From positions 1-48,582 of the forward strand of contig CADCWF010000365.1 in assembly GCA_902806345.1 (NCBI GenBank): 48,582 nt of DNA, read 5' to 3'. The translations under genes were made by a program, and so were the position numbers. The stretch is from an uncultured Thermomicrobiales bacterium. GTDB taxonomy: Bacteria; Chloroflexota; Chloroflexia; Thermomicrobiales; UBA6265. Shown in pieces: positions 39,457-47,352 of the stretch. Below the pieces are notes generated by a model. It ran no database searches. It saw nothing but the letters and a program-made list of their open reading frames with translations, and was not told where the DNA came from. Each line of letters opens with the position of its first letter. Within the stretch, counting starts at the first letter, position 1.

Positions 39457-40528
39457 GACCGCTGCCCCCGGCGCCACTGTGGCGAATCCCGAGGACGTCG
39501 ACCTCCTCCACCGGATCGTCACGATCGAGAGCCTCTCCGACGGCGAGGGCGAGGCGGTCGCCGAACTCGTCCGACAGATGGCGGCGCGCGGCTTCGACGC
39601 CGAGGTCGACGTCGCCGGCAACGCGGTCGGCCGGATCGGCGCCGGGGAGCGGCACATCGTTCTCCTCGGCCACATCGACACCGTCCCGGGGAGGATCCCG
39701 GTCCGGATCGAGAACGCCGTCCTCCACGGCCGCGGCGCGGTCGACGCCAAGGGGCCGCTCTGCACCTTCGTCGCCGCCGCGGCCGCCGCCGCGCGACGGC
39801 TGAATGCCCGCGTGACCGTCGTCGGCGCCGTCGGCGAGGAGCGGATGGGCTCGCCGGGTGCGACGGCCGTCGCCTGCTGGCCCGCGCCCGACCTCTGCGT
39901 CATCGGCGAGCCGAGCGGCTGGGATGCCGTCTGCCTCGGCTACCGGGGGACCCTCTCGTTCATTTACGAGCTGGTCCAGCCGTCGCGCCACACGGCGGGA
40001 CCCGGGGAGTCGGCGGCGGAGCAGGCGGTCGCCTTCTGGAACGGCATCGTCGCCCACGCCGCCGCGCTCAACGCCGAAATCCAGCCGACCTCGACCTTCG
40101 GCACCATCACGCCGACCCTGCGGTCGATGGCCTCCGACGGTGACGGGATGGCCGACCGGGCGACCCTCTCGGTCGGGCTCCGGCTGCCGCCGGGGGTCGA
40201 TATCTCGACGTTGCTCGGGACGATCCAGGCGCTTGCGGGTCCCGCCACGATCCGGGTCGACGGCGCTCAGGAGGGGTACCGGACCGAGAAACGGTCGCCG
40301 CTGGTGCCGCCCTTCCTGCGGGCGATCCGGGCCGCGGGCGGGACGCCGCGGTTCACCCTCAAGCTCGGCACTTCCGACATGACCGTGGTCGGTCCGGCCT
40401 GGGGCTGCCCGATCGTCGCCTACGGGCCGGGCGACGCCGCGCTCGACCACACCCCGGAGGAGCGGATCGAGCTGGCCGACTACGCGCGGGCGATCCGCGT
40501 CCTGACCGACGTGCTGGAGGCGCTATGA
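39434..40528 (+). CDS. lysK: [LysW]-lysine/ornithine hydrolase LysK (M20 peptidase family)
   Basis: A 364-residue M20-family zinc hydrolase that cleaves lysine or ornithine from the C-terminal Glu of LysW. The first metal motif LLGHIDTVPG is near residue 78, followed by GRGAVDAKGPL, the catalytic Glu in VGEERMGSPGA near 134, and a metal Glu in IGEPSGWD. The C-terminal LKLGTSDMTVVG completes the site. It overlaps the upstream pseudoenzyme gene by 23 bases and the downstream ligase by four (ATGA), so the three are one translation unit. With only one lysK in the window, it probably serves both lysine and arginine pathways. Confidence 0.88.
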   Translation: MASPSLLETAAPGATVANPEDVDLLHRIVTIESLSDGEGEAVAELVRQMAARGFDAEVDVAGNAVGRIGAGERHIVLLGHIDTVPGRIPVRIENAVLHGRGAVDAKGPLCTFVAAAAAAARRLNARVTVVGAVGEERMGSPGATAVACWPAPDLCVIGEPSGWDAVCLGYRGTLSFIYELVQPSRHTAGPGESAAEQAVAFWNGIVAHAAALNAEIQPTSTFGTITPTLRSMASDGDGMADRATLSVGLRLPPGVDISTLLGTIQALAGPATIRVDGAQEGYRTEKRSPLVPPFLRAIRAAGGTPRFTLKLGTSDMTVVGPAWGCPIVAYGPGDAALDHTPEERIELADYARAIRVLTDVLEAL

Positions 40529-41460
40529 GCGGGTCCAACGGCCGGATGCCCCGCCTGGGCGTCCTCGTTTCCTACCTGCGGACGGAAGAGAAGCTGATCC
40601 TTGCCGATGCCCGCCGCCGCGGCATCCCGGTGACGCCGCTCTTCGACAAGGAGCTGGTGCTCGACTTTTCGGCGCCGACGGCGGCGGCCAGCGGCGTCGA
40701 CGTCGACGTGGTGCTCGACCGCTGCGTCGCCCACGCCCGCGCCGGCTACGCCATCCGGGCCTTCGAGCGGTGGGGCATCCCGACGCTCAACAGCGCCGAG
40801 TCGGTCCACCTCTGCGACGACAAGGCGGAGAACAGCCTGGCGCTGGAGGCGGCCGGCATCCCGACGCCGCGGACGGTCCTGGCCTTCACCATGGAGTCCG
40901 CCCTCAAGGCGTGCGAACTCGTCGGCTACCCGGCGGTGCTCAAACCCGTTGCGGGCTCCTGGGGGCGTCTGCTGGCGAAGGTGAACGGACCGGAGCAGGC
41001 GAAGGCGGTCATCGCCCAGAAGCTCGAGCTCGGTTCGGTCGGCCACGGCGTGATCTACGTCCAGGAGTTCGTGCCGAAGCCCGACCGCGACATCCGCGCC
41101 TACGTCGTCGGGGAGCGGGTGCTGGCCGCCTCCTACCGGGCCGCCGACCACTGGGTGACGAACGCGGCGCGGGGCGCCACCAGCCTCCCCTGCCCGATCA
41201 CCCCCGAGATCGAGGAGTTGTCGCTGCGGGCTTGCCAGGCCGTTGGCGCCCGGCTGGCGGGGGTCGACCTGATGGAGACGGCCGACGGGCTGACGGTGAT
41301 CGAGGTCAACTCAGGCGGCGAGTTCCGCGGCCTGATGGCCACCACCGACACCGACATCGCGGCCGAGATCGTCTCGGAGGCGATGGAAACGGCCAGGCGG
41401 GGTCGGCCCGAGCGGCGCGGCGCGGCGAAGTCGATGGCCGTGGGGCCGATGGCGGTCTGA
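40525..41460 (+). CDS. argX: LysW ligase of ArgX type (glutamate-LysW ligase) or LysX paralogue
   Basis: A 311-residue ATP-grasp ligase that attaches an amino acid to the C-terminal Glu of LysW. ATP-binding residues are intact: [17 protein letters not shown] near 137-150, YVQEFVPKPDRDIRAYVVG, and the metal site GLTVIEVNSGGEFRG near 257-268. It has EVNSGGEF where the ligase at 41571 has EVNYTMEF, and HWVTNAARGAT where that one has [11 protein letters not shown]. Since the second enzyme matches Thermus LysX in these places, I infer this one handles glutamate for arginine. That assignment is inference. The extra C-terminal residues after RRGRPERRG look disordered. Confidence 0.78.
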   Translation: MSGSNGRMPRLGVLVSYLRTEEKLILADARRRGIPVTPLFDKELVLDFSAPTAAASGVDVDVVLDRCVAHARAGYAIRAFERWGIPTLNSAESVHLCDDKAENSLALEAAGIPTPRTVLAFTMESALKACELVGYPAVLKPVAGSWGRLLAKVNGPEQAKAVIAQKLELGSVGHGVIYVQEFVPKPDRDIRAYVVGERVLAASYRAADHWVTNAARGATSLPCPITPEIEELSLRACQAVGARLAGVDLMETADGLTVIEVNSGGEFRGLMATTDTDIAAEIVSEAMETARRGRPERRGAAKSMAVGPMAV

Positions 41461-41480
41461 CGAGCAGCCCTCACCCCCAG

Positions 41481-41507
41481 CCCCTCTCCCGATGCGCGGG
41501 AGAGGGG
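41481..41507. repeat. Hairpin, copy 4 of the CCCCTCTCCCG family, inside the operon
   Basis: CCCCTCTCCCG pairs with CGGGAGAGGGG around the loop ATGCG, preceded by CCCTCACCCCCAG as in other copies. It lies between the argX-like and lysX-like genes, so a pure terminator role is unlikely unless termination is partial. Confidence 0.6.
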
Positions 41508-41570
41508 AGCACGACCATCCCGCTCGCCGCACGAATCAATCGAATTCCGTAGCTGATAGGGGAGCAAACC

Positions 41571-42470
41571 GTGGAACGTGAGCTGACGGTCGGCATGCTG
41601 ATGTCCCGCATCCGGGTCGAGGAGAAGCTGCTGCTGGCCGAGCTGGAGAAGCGGGGGGCGGCGGTCATCCGCTTCGACGACCGGGTGTTCACGCTCGACC
41701 TGCACGAGGCGCACCCGGGCATGGCCGCTTGCGACGTGGTGGTCGAGCGGTGCATCAACCACCTCCGGGCGCTCTACACGCTGAAGATGCTCGGTGACTG
41801 GGGCGTCCCCAGCGTCAACACCTACGAGGTCGCCAACATCTGCGGCGACAAGCTGCTCACCTCGGCCGCGCTGGAGAAGGCGGGCGTCCCATCGCCGCGG
41901 ACGCTCGTCGCCTTCACCCCGGAGTCGGCGCTGGCGGCCTGCGACGAGCTCGGCTACCCGCTGGTGATGAAGCCGGCGGTGGGCTCCTGGGGTCGGCTGC
42001 TGGCCCGGGTCAACGACCGCGACGCGGCCGAGGCGCTGCTGGAGCACAAGGTGACCCTCGGCTCGTTCCACCACGGCGCCTTCTACCTGCAGGAGTTCGT
42101 CGCCAAGCCGGGGCGGGACATCCGCTCGTTCGTCGTCGGCGACGAGACGATCTGCGCCATCTACCGCTCGTCGCCCCACTGGATCACGAACACGGCCCGG
42201 GGCGGCGCGGCGACCAACTGCCCGGTGACCGACGAGATCGCCGCGCTCTCGCTCGCCGCGGCAAAGGCCGTCGGCGGCGGGGTGGTGGCCGTCGATCTGG
42301 TGGAGAGCGAACGGGGGCTGCTGGTCATCGAGGTCAACTACACGATGGAGTTCCGCAACTCGATCGACACGACAGGGGTGAACATCCCGGCCAGGATCGT
42401 CGACTACGTGCTGGCGGTCGGGCGGGCGGCACGCGAGGGCCGGGCCGGAGTCCTGGCGGTGGCGGGGTGA
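41571..42470 (+). CDS. lysX: Alpha-aminoadipate-LysW ligase LysX
   Basis: A 299-residue ATP-grasp ligase closely resembling the Thermus LysX that joins alpha-aminoadipate to LysW. Matching segments include [17 protein letters not shown] near residue 130-146, [41 protein letters not shown] and [19 protein letters not shown] near 252-268. The start is the GTG at 41571 with GGGGAG six bases upstream. The gene follows a 110-base gap holding a hairpin repeat, and its stop overlaps the start of the methyltransferase gene. The presence of this enzyme implies lysine synthesis through aminoadipate, whose earlier genes are not in the window. Confidence 0.88.
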   Translation: MERELTVGMLMSRIRVEEKLLLAELEKRGAAVIRFDDRVFTLDLHEAHPGMAACDVVVERCINHLRALYTLKMLGDWGVPSVNTYEVANICGDKLLTSAALEKAGVPSPRTLVAFTPESALAACDELGYPLVMKPAVGSWGRLLARVNDRDAAEALLEHKVTLGSFHHGAFYLQEFVAKPGRDIRSFVVGDETICAIYRSSPHWITNTARGGAATNCPVTDEIAALSLAAAKAVGGGVVAVDLVESERGLLVIEVNYTMEFRNSIDTTGVNIPARIVDYVLAVGRAAREGRAGVLAVAG

Positions 42471-43222
42471 TGGCCGGCGCGCTCGACTACGAACGATTGG
42501 CGGTCGACTACGCCGCGAACCGACGGATCCACCCGGGCGTTATCGCGGCGCTCATCGCGGAAGGCGATCTCGGTCGCACCTCCCGCGTGCTGGAGGTCGG
42601 GTGCGGCACGGGCAACTACGCCGCCGCCTTGGCGGAAACCGTCCGTTGCGCCGTGACCGGCGTCGAGCCGTCGGGAGCCATGCTGGCGCTCGCCGCCGAG
42701 CGGGGCGGAGGGATCGTGCTCCGACAGGGCCGGGCAGAGGCGTTGCCGTGCGCCGCCGGGGTGTTCGACCTCGTCTTCTCGGTCGACGTGATCCACCACG
42801 TCGCAGACCGGGCGGCGTTCTACCGGGAGGCGTTCCGGGTGCTGGCTGCGGGCGGCAGGGTCTGCACCGCGACCGACTCCGCGGACGACATCCGTCGCCG
42901 GGTTCCGCTGTCGAGCCACTTCCCCGAGACGGTCACCGTGGAGTTGGAGCGCTATCCGGCCATCGAAACGCTCCGCACCGAGATCGCGGCGGCCGGGTTC
43001 GACGACATCGCCGAAGCGAAAGCGGAGATCGCCTATCCGCTGACCGCCGCCGACGGGTACCGGGCCCGGGCCTATTCTTCGCTCCACCTGATCGACGACG
43101 TCGCCTGGCGGCGCGGGATGCATCGACTGGAAGCGGAGTTGACAGCGGGACCGATCGCGGCGCTGTCGCTCTACACGCTGCTCTGGGGCGAAAAGCGTCC
43201 CTCGTCGTTCGGCTCAGAATGA
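42470..43222 (+). CDS. SAM-dependent methyltransferase (type 11)
   Basis: A 250-residue class I methyltransferase. The SAM-binding loop is VLEVGCGTGNYAAAL near residues 40-54, followed by GVEPSGAM, the acidic/aromatic DLVFSVDVIHHV segment and FRVLAAGGRVCTATD. The acceptor is unknown. Its ATG overlaps the lysX stop codon (TGATG), so it is translationally coupled to the lysine/arginine genes, a position where I know of no established methyltransferase. A substrate within the LysW pathway or the carrier itself is conceivable but untested; it may be an unrelated passenger. Confidence 0.82.
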   Translation: MAGALDYERLAVDYAANRRIHPGVIAALIAEGDLGRTSRVLEVGCGTGNYAAALAETVRCAVTGVEPSGAMLALAAERGGGIVLRQGRAEALPCAAGVFDLVFSVDVIHHVADRAAFYREAFRVLAAGGRVCTATDSADDIRRRVPLSSHFPETVTVELERYPAIETLRTEIAAAGFDDIAEAKAEIAYPLTAADGYRARAYSSLHLIDDVAWRRGMHRLEAELTAGPIAALSLYTLLWGEKRPSSFGSE

Positions 43223-43291
43223 CTGCGGTCCGGGCGTTTGCGGCGTCTGTACGAGCGCCGTTCTCGCTGCGGCCAACGCGGAGGAGTACCC

Positions 43292-44338
43292 ATGACTGAC
43301 GTATCGGTGATCGGGGGCAGCGGCTACGCCGGCGGCGAGCTGGTCCGCCTGCTGCTGGCCCACCCCGAGGCGACCCTCAAGCAGGTGACCTCGGAGCGCA
43401 ACGCCGGCAAGTTCGTCCGCTCGGTCCACCCGAACCTGCGGAAGGTGACCGACCTGAAGTTCTCGTCGATCGAGGCGCTGGAGCCGGTCGATGTCCTCTT
43501 CGTCGCCCTCCCCCACGGGGTGGCGATGGGCAGGATGGCCGAGCTGCGCGCCAAGGCGAGCGTCGTCATCGACCTGTCGGCCGATTTCCGGCTGCGGAAC
43601 CCGGCCGACTACCCGACCTGGTACGGCCATGAGCACGCCACGCCCGAAGCGCTGGCCGACTTCGTCTACGGCATCCCCGAGCTGCACCGGGAGGAGATCA
43701 AGGGGTCGAGCGCGATCTCCAGCGCCGGCTGCATGGCGACGACGACGATCCTCGGCCTCTACCCGCTCGTCCAGGCCGGCGTGGTCGACCTCGCCAGGCC
43801 GGTCGTCGTCGAGTGCAAGACGGGGTCGTCCGGCTCCGGCGGCGGACCGAGCCTCGGCTCCCACCACCCGGAGCGCTCCGGCGCGATGCGCTCCTTCAAG
43901 CCGACCGGCCACCGCCATTCGGCCGAGGTGATCCAGGAGCTGACGGTCGACGGCCGGGCGCCGGAGGTCGCCTTCTCGGCAACGGCGATCGAGGCGGTCC
44001 GCGGCATCCTCGCCACCTCCCACGTCTACCTCACCGAGCCGTTGGCCGACAAGGACCTCTGGGCGATCTACCGCAAGGCGTACAAGGACGAGCCGTTCAT
44101 GCGGCTCGTCAAGGAGGTGGGCGGGGTCCACCGCTACCCGGAACCGAAGCTGCTCTCCGGCACGAACTGGTGCGATGTCGGCTTCGAGCGCGACCCCCAC
44201 TCCAACCGGGTCGTCGTCATGGCCGCCCTCGACAACCTGATGAAGGGCGCGGCCGGCCAGGCCGTCCAGGCGTTCAACCTCCGCTGCGGCTTCCCGGAGA
44301 CGACCGCGCTGGAGTTCGCGGGGCTCCACCCGATCTGA
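43292..44338 (+). CDS. lysY: [LysW]-aminoadipate/glutamate phosphate reductase LysY (ArgC family)
   Basis: A 348-residue NADPH-dependent reductase that converts the LysW-bound acyl phosphate to its semialdehyde. The nucleotide loop is VIGGSGYAGGELVRLLL at the N-terminus, and the catalytic Cys is in ISSAGCMATTTILGL near residue 146. The catalytic His segment FKPTGHRHSAEV and the C-terminal NLMKGAAGQAVQAFN are typical of ArgC relatives. The ATG at 43292 has GGAGGAG about five bases upstream. It lies 69 bases after the methyltransferase, and a hairpin-rich gap separates it from lysZ. One copy probably serves both pathways. Confidence 0.9.
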   Translation: MTDVSVIGGSGYAGGELVRLLLAHPEATLKQVTSERNAGKFVRSVHPNLRKVTDLKFSSIEALEPVDVLFVALPHGVAMGRMAELRAKASVVIDLSADFRLRNPADYPTWYGHEHATPEALADFVYGIPELHREEIKGSSAISSAGCMATTTILGLYPLVQAGVVDLARPVVVECKTGSSGSGGGPSLGSHHPERSGAMRSFKPTGHRHSAEVIQELTVDGRAPEVAFSATAIEAVRGILATSHVYLTEPLADKDLWAIYRKAYKDEPFMRLVKEVGGVHRYPEPKLLSGTNWCDVGFERDPHSNRVVVMAALDNLMKGAAGQAVQAFNLRCGFPETTALEFAGLHPI

Positions 44339-44344
44339 TGTAGC

Positions 44345-44433
44345 GGATGGGCGTAGGGGATAGGGAATAGGAAACCGACGACGGTTCGGCGGCGTCCTCC
44401 GTGCTCCTATCCCCTATCCCCTACGCCCTATCC
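44345..44433. repeat. Long inverted repeat between lysY and lysZ
   Basis: The left arm (44345-44372, GGATGGGCGTAGGGGATAGG at its start) and right arm (44404-44433) are near-perfect complements, differing by two or three bases over about 28. Each arm contains GGGATAGG-type direct repeats. The resulting hairpin fills most of the 114-base gap. Confidence 0.65.
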
Positions 44434-44452
44434 ACTGACGGGGAGCGACGAC

Positions 44453-45298
44453 ATGCTGGTGATCAAGATCGGCGGCGGGGCCGCGATCGGCGAGGGCGCG
44501 TTCGCCAACTTCGCGGTCGACCTCGCCGCGCTGGCCGAGCCGTTCGTGGTCGTCCACGGCGGCAACGCGGAGTTCAGCGAGCTGAGCCGACGGCTCGGGA
44601 TGCCACCGCGGATGGTCACGTCGCAGAGCGGTCGGGTCAGCCGCTACACCGACGCGGCGACGATGGACGCGATGCTGATGGCCTACTGCGGCAAGGTCAA
44701 CAAGCGGCTCGTGGCGACGCTGCGCGCCCACGGGGTTAACGCCGTCGGCCTGAGCGCGATCGACGGCGGCATCGGCGTCGGCCGCCGCAAGCCCGTCCTC
44801 CGAGGGACCGAGGAGGGCAAGACGAAGGTGCTCCGCGACGACCATGCCGGCACCCTCGAGACTGTCGACCCGGCGCTGGTCCGGCTGCTGCTGGCCAACG
44901 GGTTCCAGCCGGTGCTGACGCCGCCCGCGCTCGGCGAGGAGGGGGTGCCGATCAACGTCGACGGCGACAAGCTGGCGCTGGAGCTGGCGGTCGCCCTCGG
45001 CGCCGACGGCCTGCTCTTCTTCTCCGACACGCCGGGGCTGCTGGCGGACCGTCACGACGAGGCGAGCCTGATTCCGGAGATCGACGCGGCGGACCCGGCC
45101 ACCGCGCTCGCCGCCGCCGGCGGCCGGATGGTCGTCAAGGTCGAGGCGGCGCTCGGCGCGGTCGCCCGCGGTGTCGGCCGGGTCGTCTTCGCCGACGGCC
45201 GGGCCGAAGCTCCCGTCTCCCGCGCGATGGCGGGAGCGGGCACCGTCGTCCGGGCGCCGACCTCGGTAGTCGCTGGCGGGAGCGGGAGCGACGGATGA
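44453..45298 (+). CDS. lysZ: [LysW]-aminoadipate/glutamate kinase LysZ
   Basis: A 281-residue amino-acid kinase of the acetylglutamate kinase family that phosphorylates the side-chain carboxylate of the LysW-bound amino acid. MLVIKIGGGAAIG and VVVHGGNAEFSELSRRLG form the ATP and substrate sites, RMVTSQSGRVSRYTD and YCGKVNKRLVATL are characteristic of the LysZ branch rather than ArgB, and PINVDGDKLALELAVALGADGL is the C-terminal nucleotide region. GGGGAG lies about 8 bases before the ATG. No ordinary argB or argJ is present in the window, so arginine synthesis probably depends on this carrier-bound route. Confidence 0.9.
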   Translation: MLVIKIGGGAAIGEGAFANFAVDLAALAEPFVVVHGGNAEFSELSRRLGMPPRMVTSQSGRVSRYTDAATMDAMLMAYCGKVNKRLVATLRAHGVNAVGLSAIDGGIGVGRRKPVLRGTEEGKTKVLRDDHAGTLETVDPALVRLLLANGFQPVLTPPALGEEGVPINVDGDKLALELAVALGADGLLFFSDTPGLLADRHDEASLIPEIDAADPATALAAAGGRMVVKVEAALGAVARGVGRVVFADGRAEAPVSRAMAGAGTVVRAPTSVVAGGSGSDG

Positions 45299-45413
45299 TG
45301 ACAAGCTCGGAGGCGCGCTCGGGTTGGGCGGGTCGCGCCGTCCACCGCCTTTCCGCCCCGGGCCGCCCGCCGCGCGACGCCGCGGCCAAGGGGCGAGGGA
45401 GGCCGGTTGCCCG

Positions 45414-45923
45414 ATGAACGACGTGCTCGTCCACGAGACGACGGACGACGACCGAACGGCGGTGCTCGCCTTCCTGCGGGAACTCTGGGGCGGCGAAGAG
45501 ATGGTCGTCCACGACGAGGTGCTTCGCCCGGCCGAGCTGCCGGGATATGTCGCGGTGGACCGGGGCCACTTGTTCGGCTTGGCGACCTTCCGCATCGAGG
45601 CCGACGCCGTCGAACTCGTCAGCCTCGACAGCCTCCGCCCGAGCCAGGGCGTCGGCGGCGCGCTGCTGAACCGCGTCGAGCGGGAGGCGGCGAGCCGCGG
45701 CTGCGCCTCGGTCTGGCTGATCACCACCAACGACAACCTCGGCGCGCTCCGCTTCTACCAGAAGCGCGGCTACCGGATCGTCCGCGTCGACCCCGGCGCG
45801 GTCGACCGGGCGCGCGCTCGCAAGCCGGCGATCCCCCTCGTCGGGGACGACGGCATCCCGATCCGCGACGAGCTCGTGCTCGAGAAGAGCCTGCCAGGGG
45901 TGGGCCAGGAGGAGACCGGATGA
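45414..45923 (+). CDS. GNAT-family N-acetyltransferase
   Basis: A 169-residue GNAT acetyltransferase. The acyl-CoA-binding loop is RPSQGVGGALLNRVEREAASRG near residues 78-99, preceded by VELVSLDSL and followed by WLITTNDNLGALRFYQKRGYRIV, the typical C-terminal strand and helix. It ends KSLPGVGQEETG. The ATG at 45414 has GGGAGG about 11 bases upstream. Its last codons overlap the lysJ start (ATGA), so the two are coupled. Acetylation of an amino acid, LysW or another protein is possible; the acceptor cannot be told from sequence, and classical arginine synthesis by N-acetylglutamate is not otherwise represented. Confidence 0.82.
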   Translation: MNDVLVHETTDDDRTAVLAFLRELWGGEEMVVHDEVLRPAELPGYVAVDRGHLFGLATFRIEADAVELVSLDSLRPSQGVGGALLNRVEREAASRGCASVWLITTNDNLGALRFYQKRGYRIVRVDPGAVDRARARKPAIPLVGDDGIPIRDELVLEKSLPGVGQEETG

Positions 45924-47104
45924 GCACCGTCATGAACCATCTCGACCTCGCCGCCGTCCAGGCGTCGGAGCAGGAGCACCAGGCGGCCCTCTACGCCAAG
46001 CGGGACATCGCGCTGGTACGGGGCGAGGGGCCGTACCTCTACGACAGCGACGGCAAGCGCTACCTGGACGCGATGAGCAATTACGGCGTCGCCGTCCTCG
46101 GCCACGCCGACCCGGAGTTCGCCGCGGCGCTGGCCGACCAACTCGCGACGCTGGCGACCTGCCACCAGAGCTTTTTCAGCGACACGCGGGCGGCGTTCCT
46201 GGACGAGCTGGCGACGATCGCGCCCGAGGGGTTGGCCAAGTCGTTCCTCTCCAACTCGGGGGCGGAGGCGGTCGAGGCGGCGTTGAAGTTTGCCCGCGCC
46301 GCGACCGGCCGGCCCCGCTTCGTCGCGCTCAAGCGCGGCTACCACGGGCGCACCCTCGGCGCCCTGGCGGTTACCGCCGACACCAAGTACCGGGCGCCGT
46401 TCGAGCCGCTGGTGCCGGAGACGGTCCACGTCCCGTTCGACGACGCCGCGGCGCTGGACGCCGCCATCGACGAGACGGTCGCCGCCGTCATCCTGGAGCC
46501 GATCCAGGGTGAGGCCGGCGTCTTTCCGGCGAGCGCGGAATCGTTGGCCGCGGCGCGCCGGCTGACGCGGGAGCGCGGGGCGCTCCTGATCGCGGACGAG
46601 ATCCAGACCGGATTCCGCACCGGCGCCCCGTGGGCCATCGCAGGCTCGGGTGTCGTCCCCGATATCCTGGTGACGGCCAAGGCGCTGGCCAACGGCTTCC
46701 CGATCGGCCTGACGATGGTGACCGAGCCCGTCGCCGGTTCGCTCCCGAGCGGCGCCCACGGCTCGACCTTCGGCGGCAACCCGCTCGCCTGCCGGGCCGG
46801 TCTCGTCACCCTCAAGGCGCTCCGCGACCGCGGCCTCTACGAGCGGAGCGCAACCCTCGGCACCGAGATCGTCGAGGAGATCAGGGGGCTGGGCGCGGCG
46901 AAGGTGCGGGCGGTGCGCGGGCGCGGATTGATGATCGGCGTCGAGCTGAAGGAGCGGGTGACGCCGACGCTGCGGGCGCTCCAGGAGCGCGGCGTCCTCG
47001 TCCTCCCTGCCGGGCCGGTCACCTTCCGGTTGCTGCCGCCGCTCGTCTGGGAGCGCCAACAGGTGGACGAGCTGCTGGCGGCGCTGAGAGAAACCCTGGG
47101 ATAG
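45920..47104 (+). CDS. lysJ: [LysW]-aminoadipate/glutamate semialdehyde transaminase LysJ
   Basis: A 394-residue class III pyridoxal-phosphate aminotransferase that aminates the LysW-bound semialdehyde to give LysW-lysine or LysW-ornithine. The PLP lysine is near residue 254 in DILVTAKALANGFPIG; the cofactor phosphate site is FLSNSGAEAVEAALKFAR, and the cofactor ring Asp is in LLIADEIQTGFRTG. GSTFGGNPLACRAGL is the usual late motif. It belongs to the ArgD family, and its place beside lysZ and lysY assigns it to the carrier route. It is the last gene of the group; the insertion sequence begins about 250 bases downstream. Confidence 0.9.
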   Translation: MSTVMNHLDLAAVQASEQEHQAALYAKRDIALVRGEGPYLYDSDGKRYLDAMSNYGVAVLGHADPEFAAALADQLATLATCHQSFFSDTRAAFLDELATIAPEGLAKSFLSNSGAEAVEAALKFARAATGRPRFVALKRGYHGRTLGALAVTADTKYRAPFEPLVPETVHVPFDDAAALDAAIDETVAAVILEPIQGEAGVFPASAESLAAARRLTRERGALLIADEIQTGFRTGAPWAIAGSGVVPDILVTAKALANGFPIGLTMVTEPVAGSLPSGAHGSTFGGNPLACRAGLVTLKALRDRGLYERSATLGTEIVEEIRGLGAAKVRAVRGRGLMIGVELKERVTPTLRALQERGVLVLPAGPVTFRLLPPLVWERQQVDELLAALRETLG

Positions 47105-47185
47105 AGGCGCGGCGCCGTCGCTCGCGAGGGGGGTTCGCCGGGGCGGCGAGGGCCGGACGGCGGCGTACAGTCGTGGTTTCTGTCT

Positions 47186-47237
47186 CAACTGTCTCAACTG
47201 AATCACCTGTTTCATGGTAGGGAGGGTGAGACAGTTG
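47186..47237. repeat. 11-bp inverted repeat after lysJ
   Basis: CAACTGTCTCA (47186-47196) and TGAGACAGTTG (47227-47237) are exact complements 30 bases apart, and TCTCAACTG is also directly repeated on the left. It may be the end signal of the operon; there is no T-run. Confidence 0.4.
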
Positions 47238-47352
47238 CGGGAGACGCGGAGCCGCGGACGGTGCTTGGGGCCTTGCCGGTCCGTGGCTCGAGGGCGACCC
47301 GCAGGCGGCTCCCGGATGTCGCGTCGGAGCGCCCTCACCCCCCTGCCCCTTA

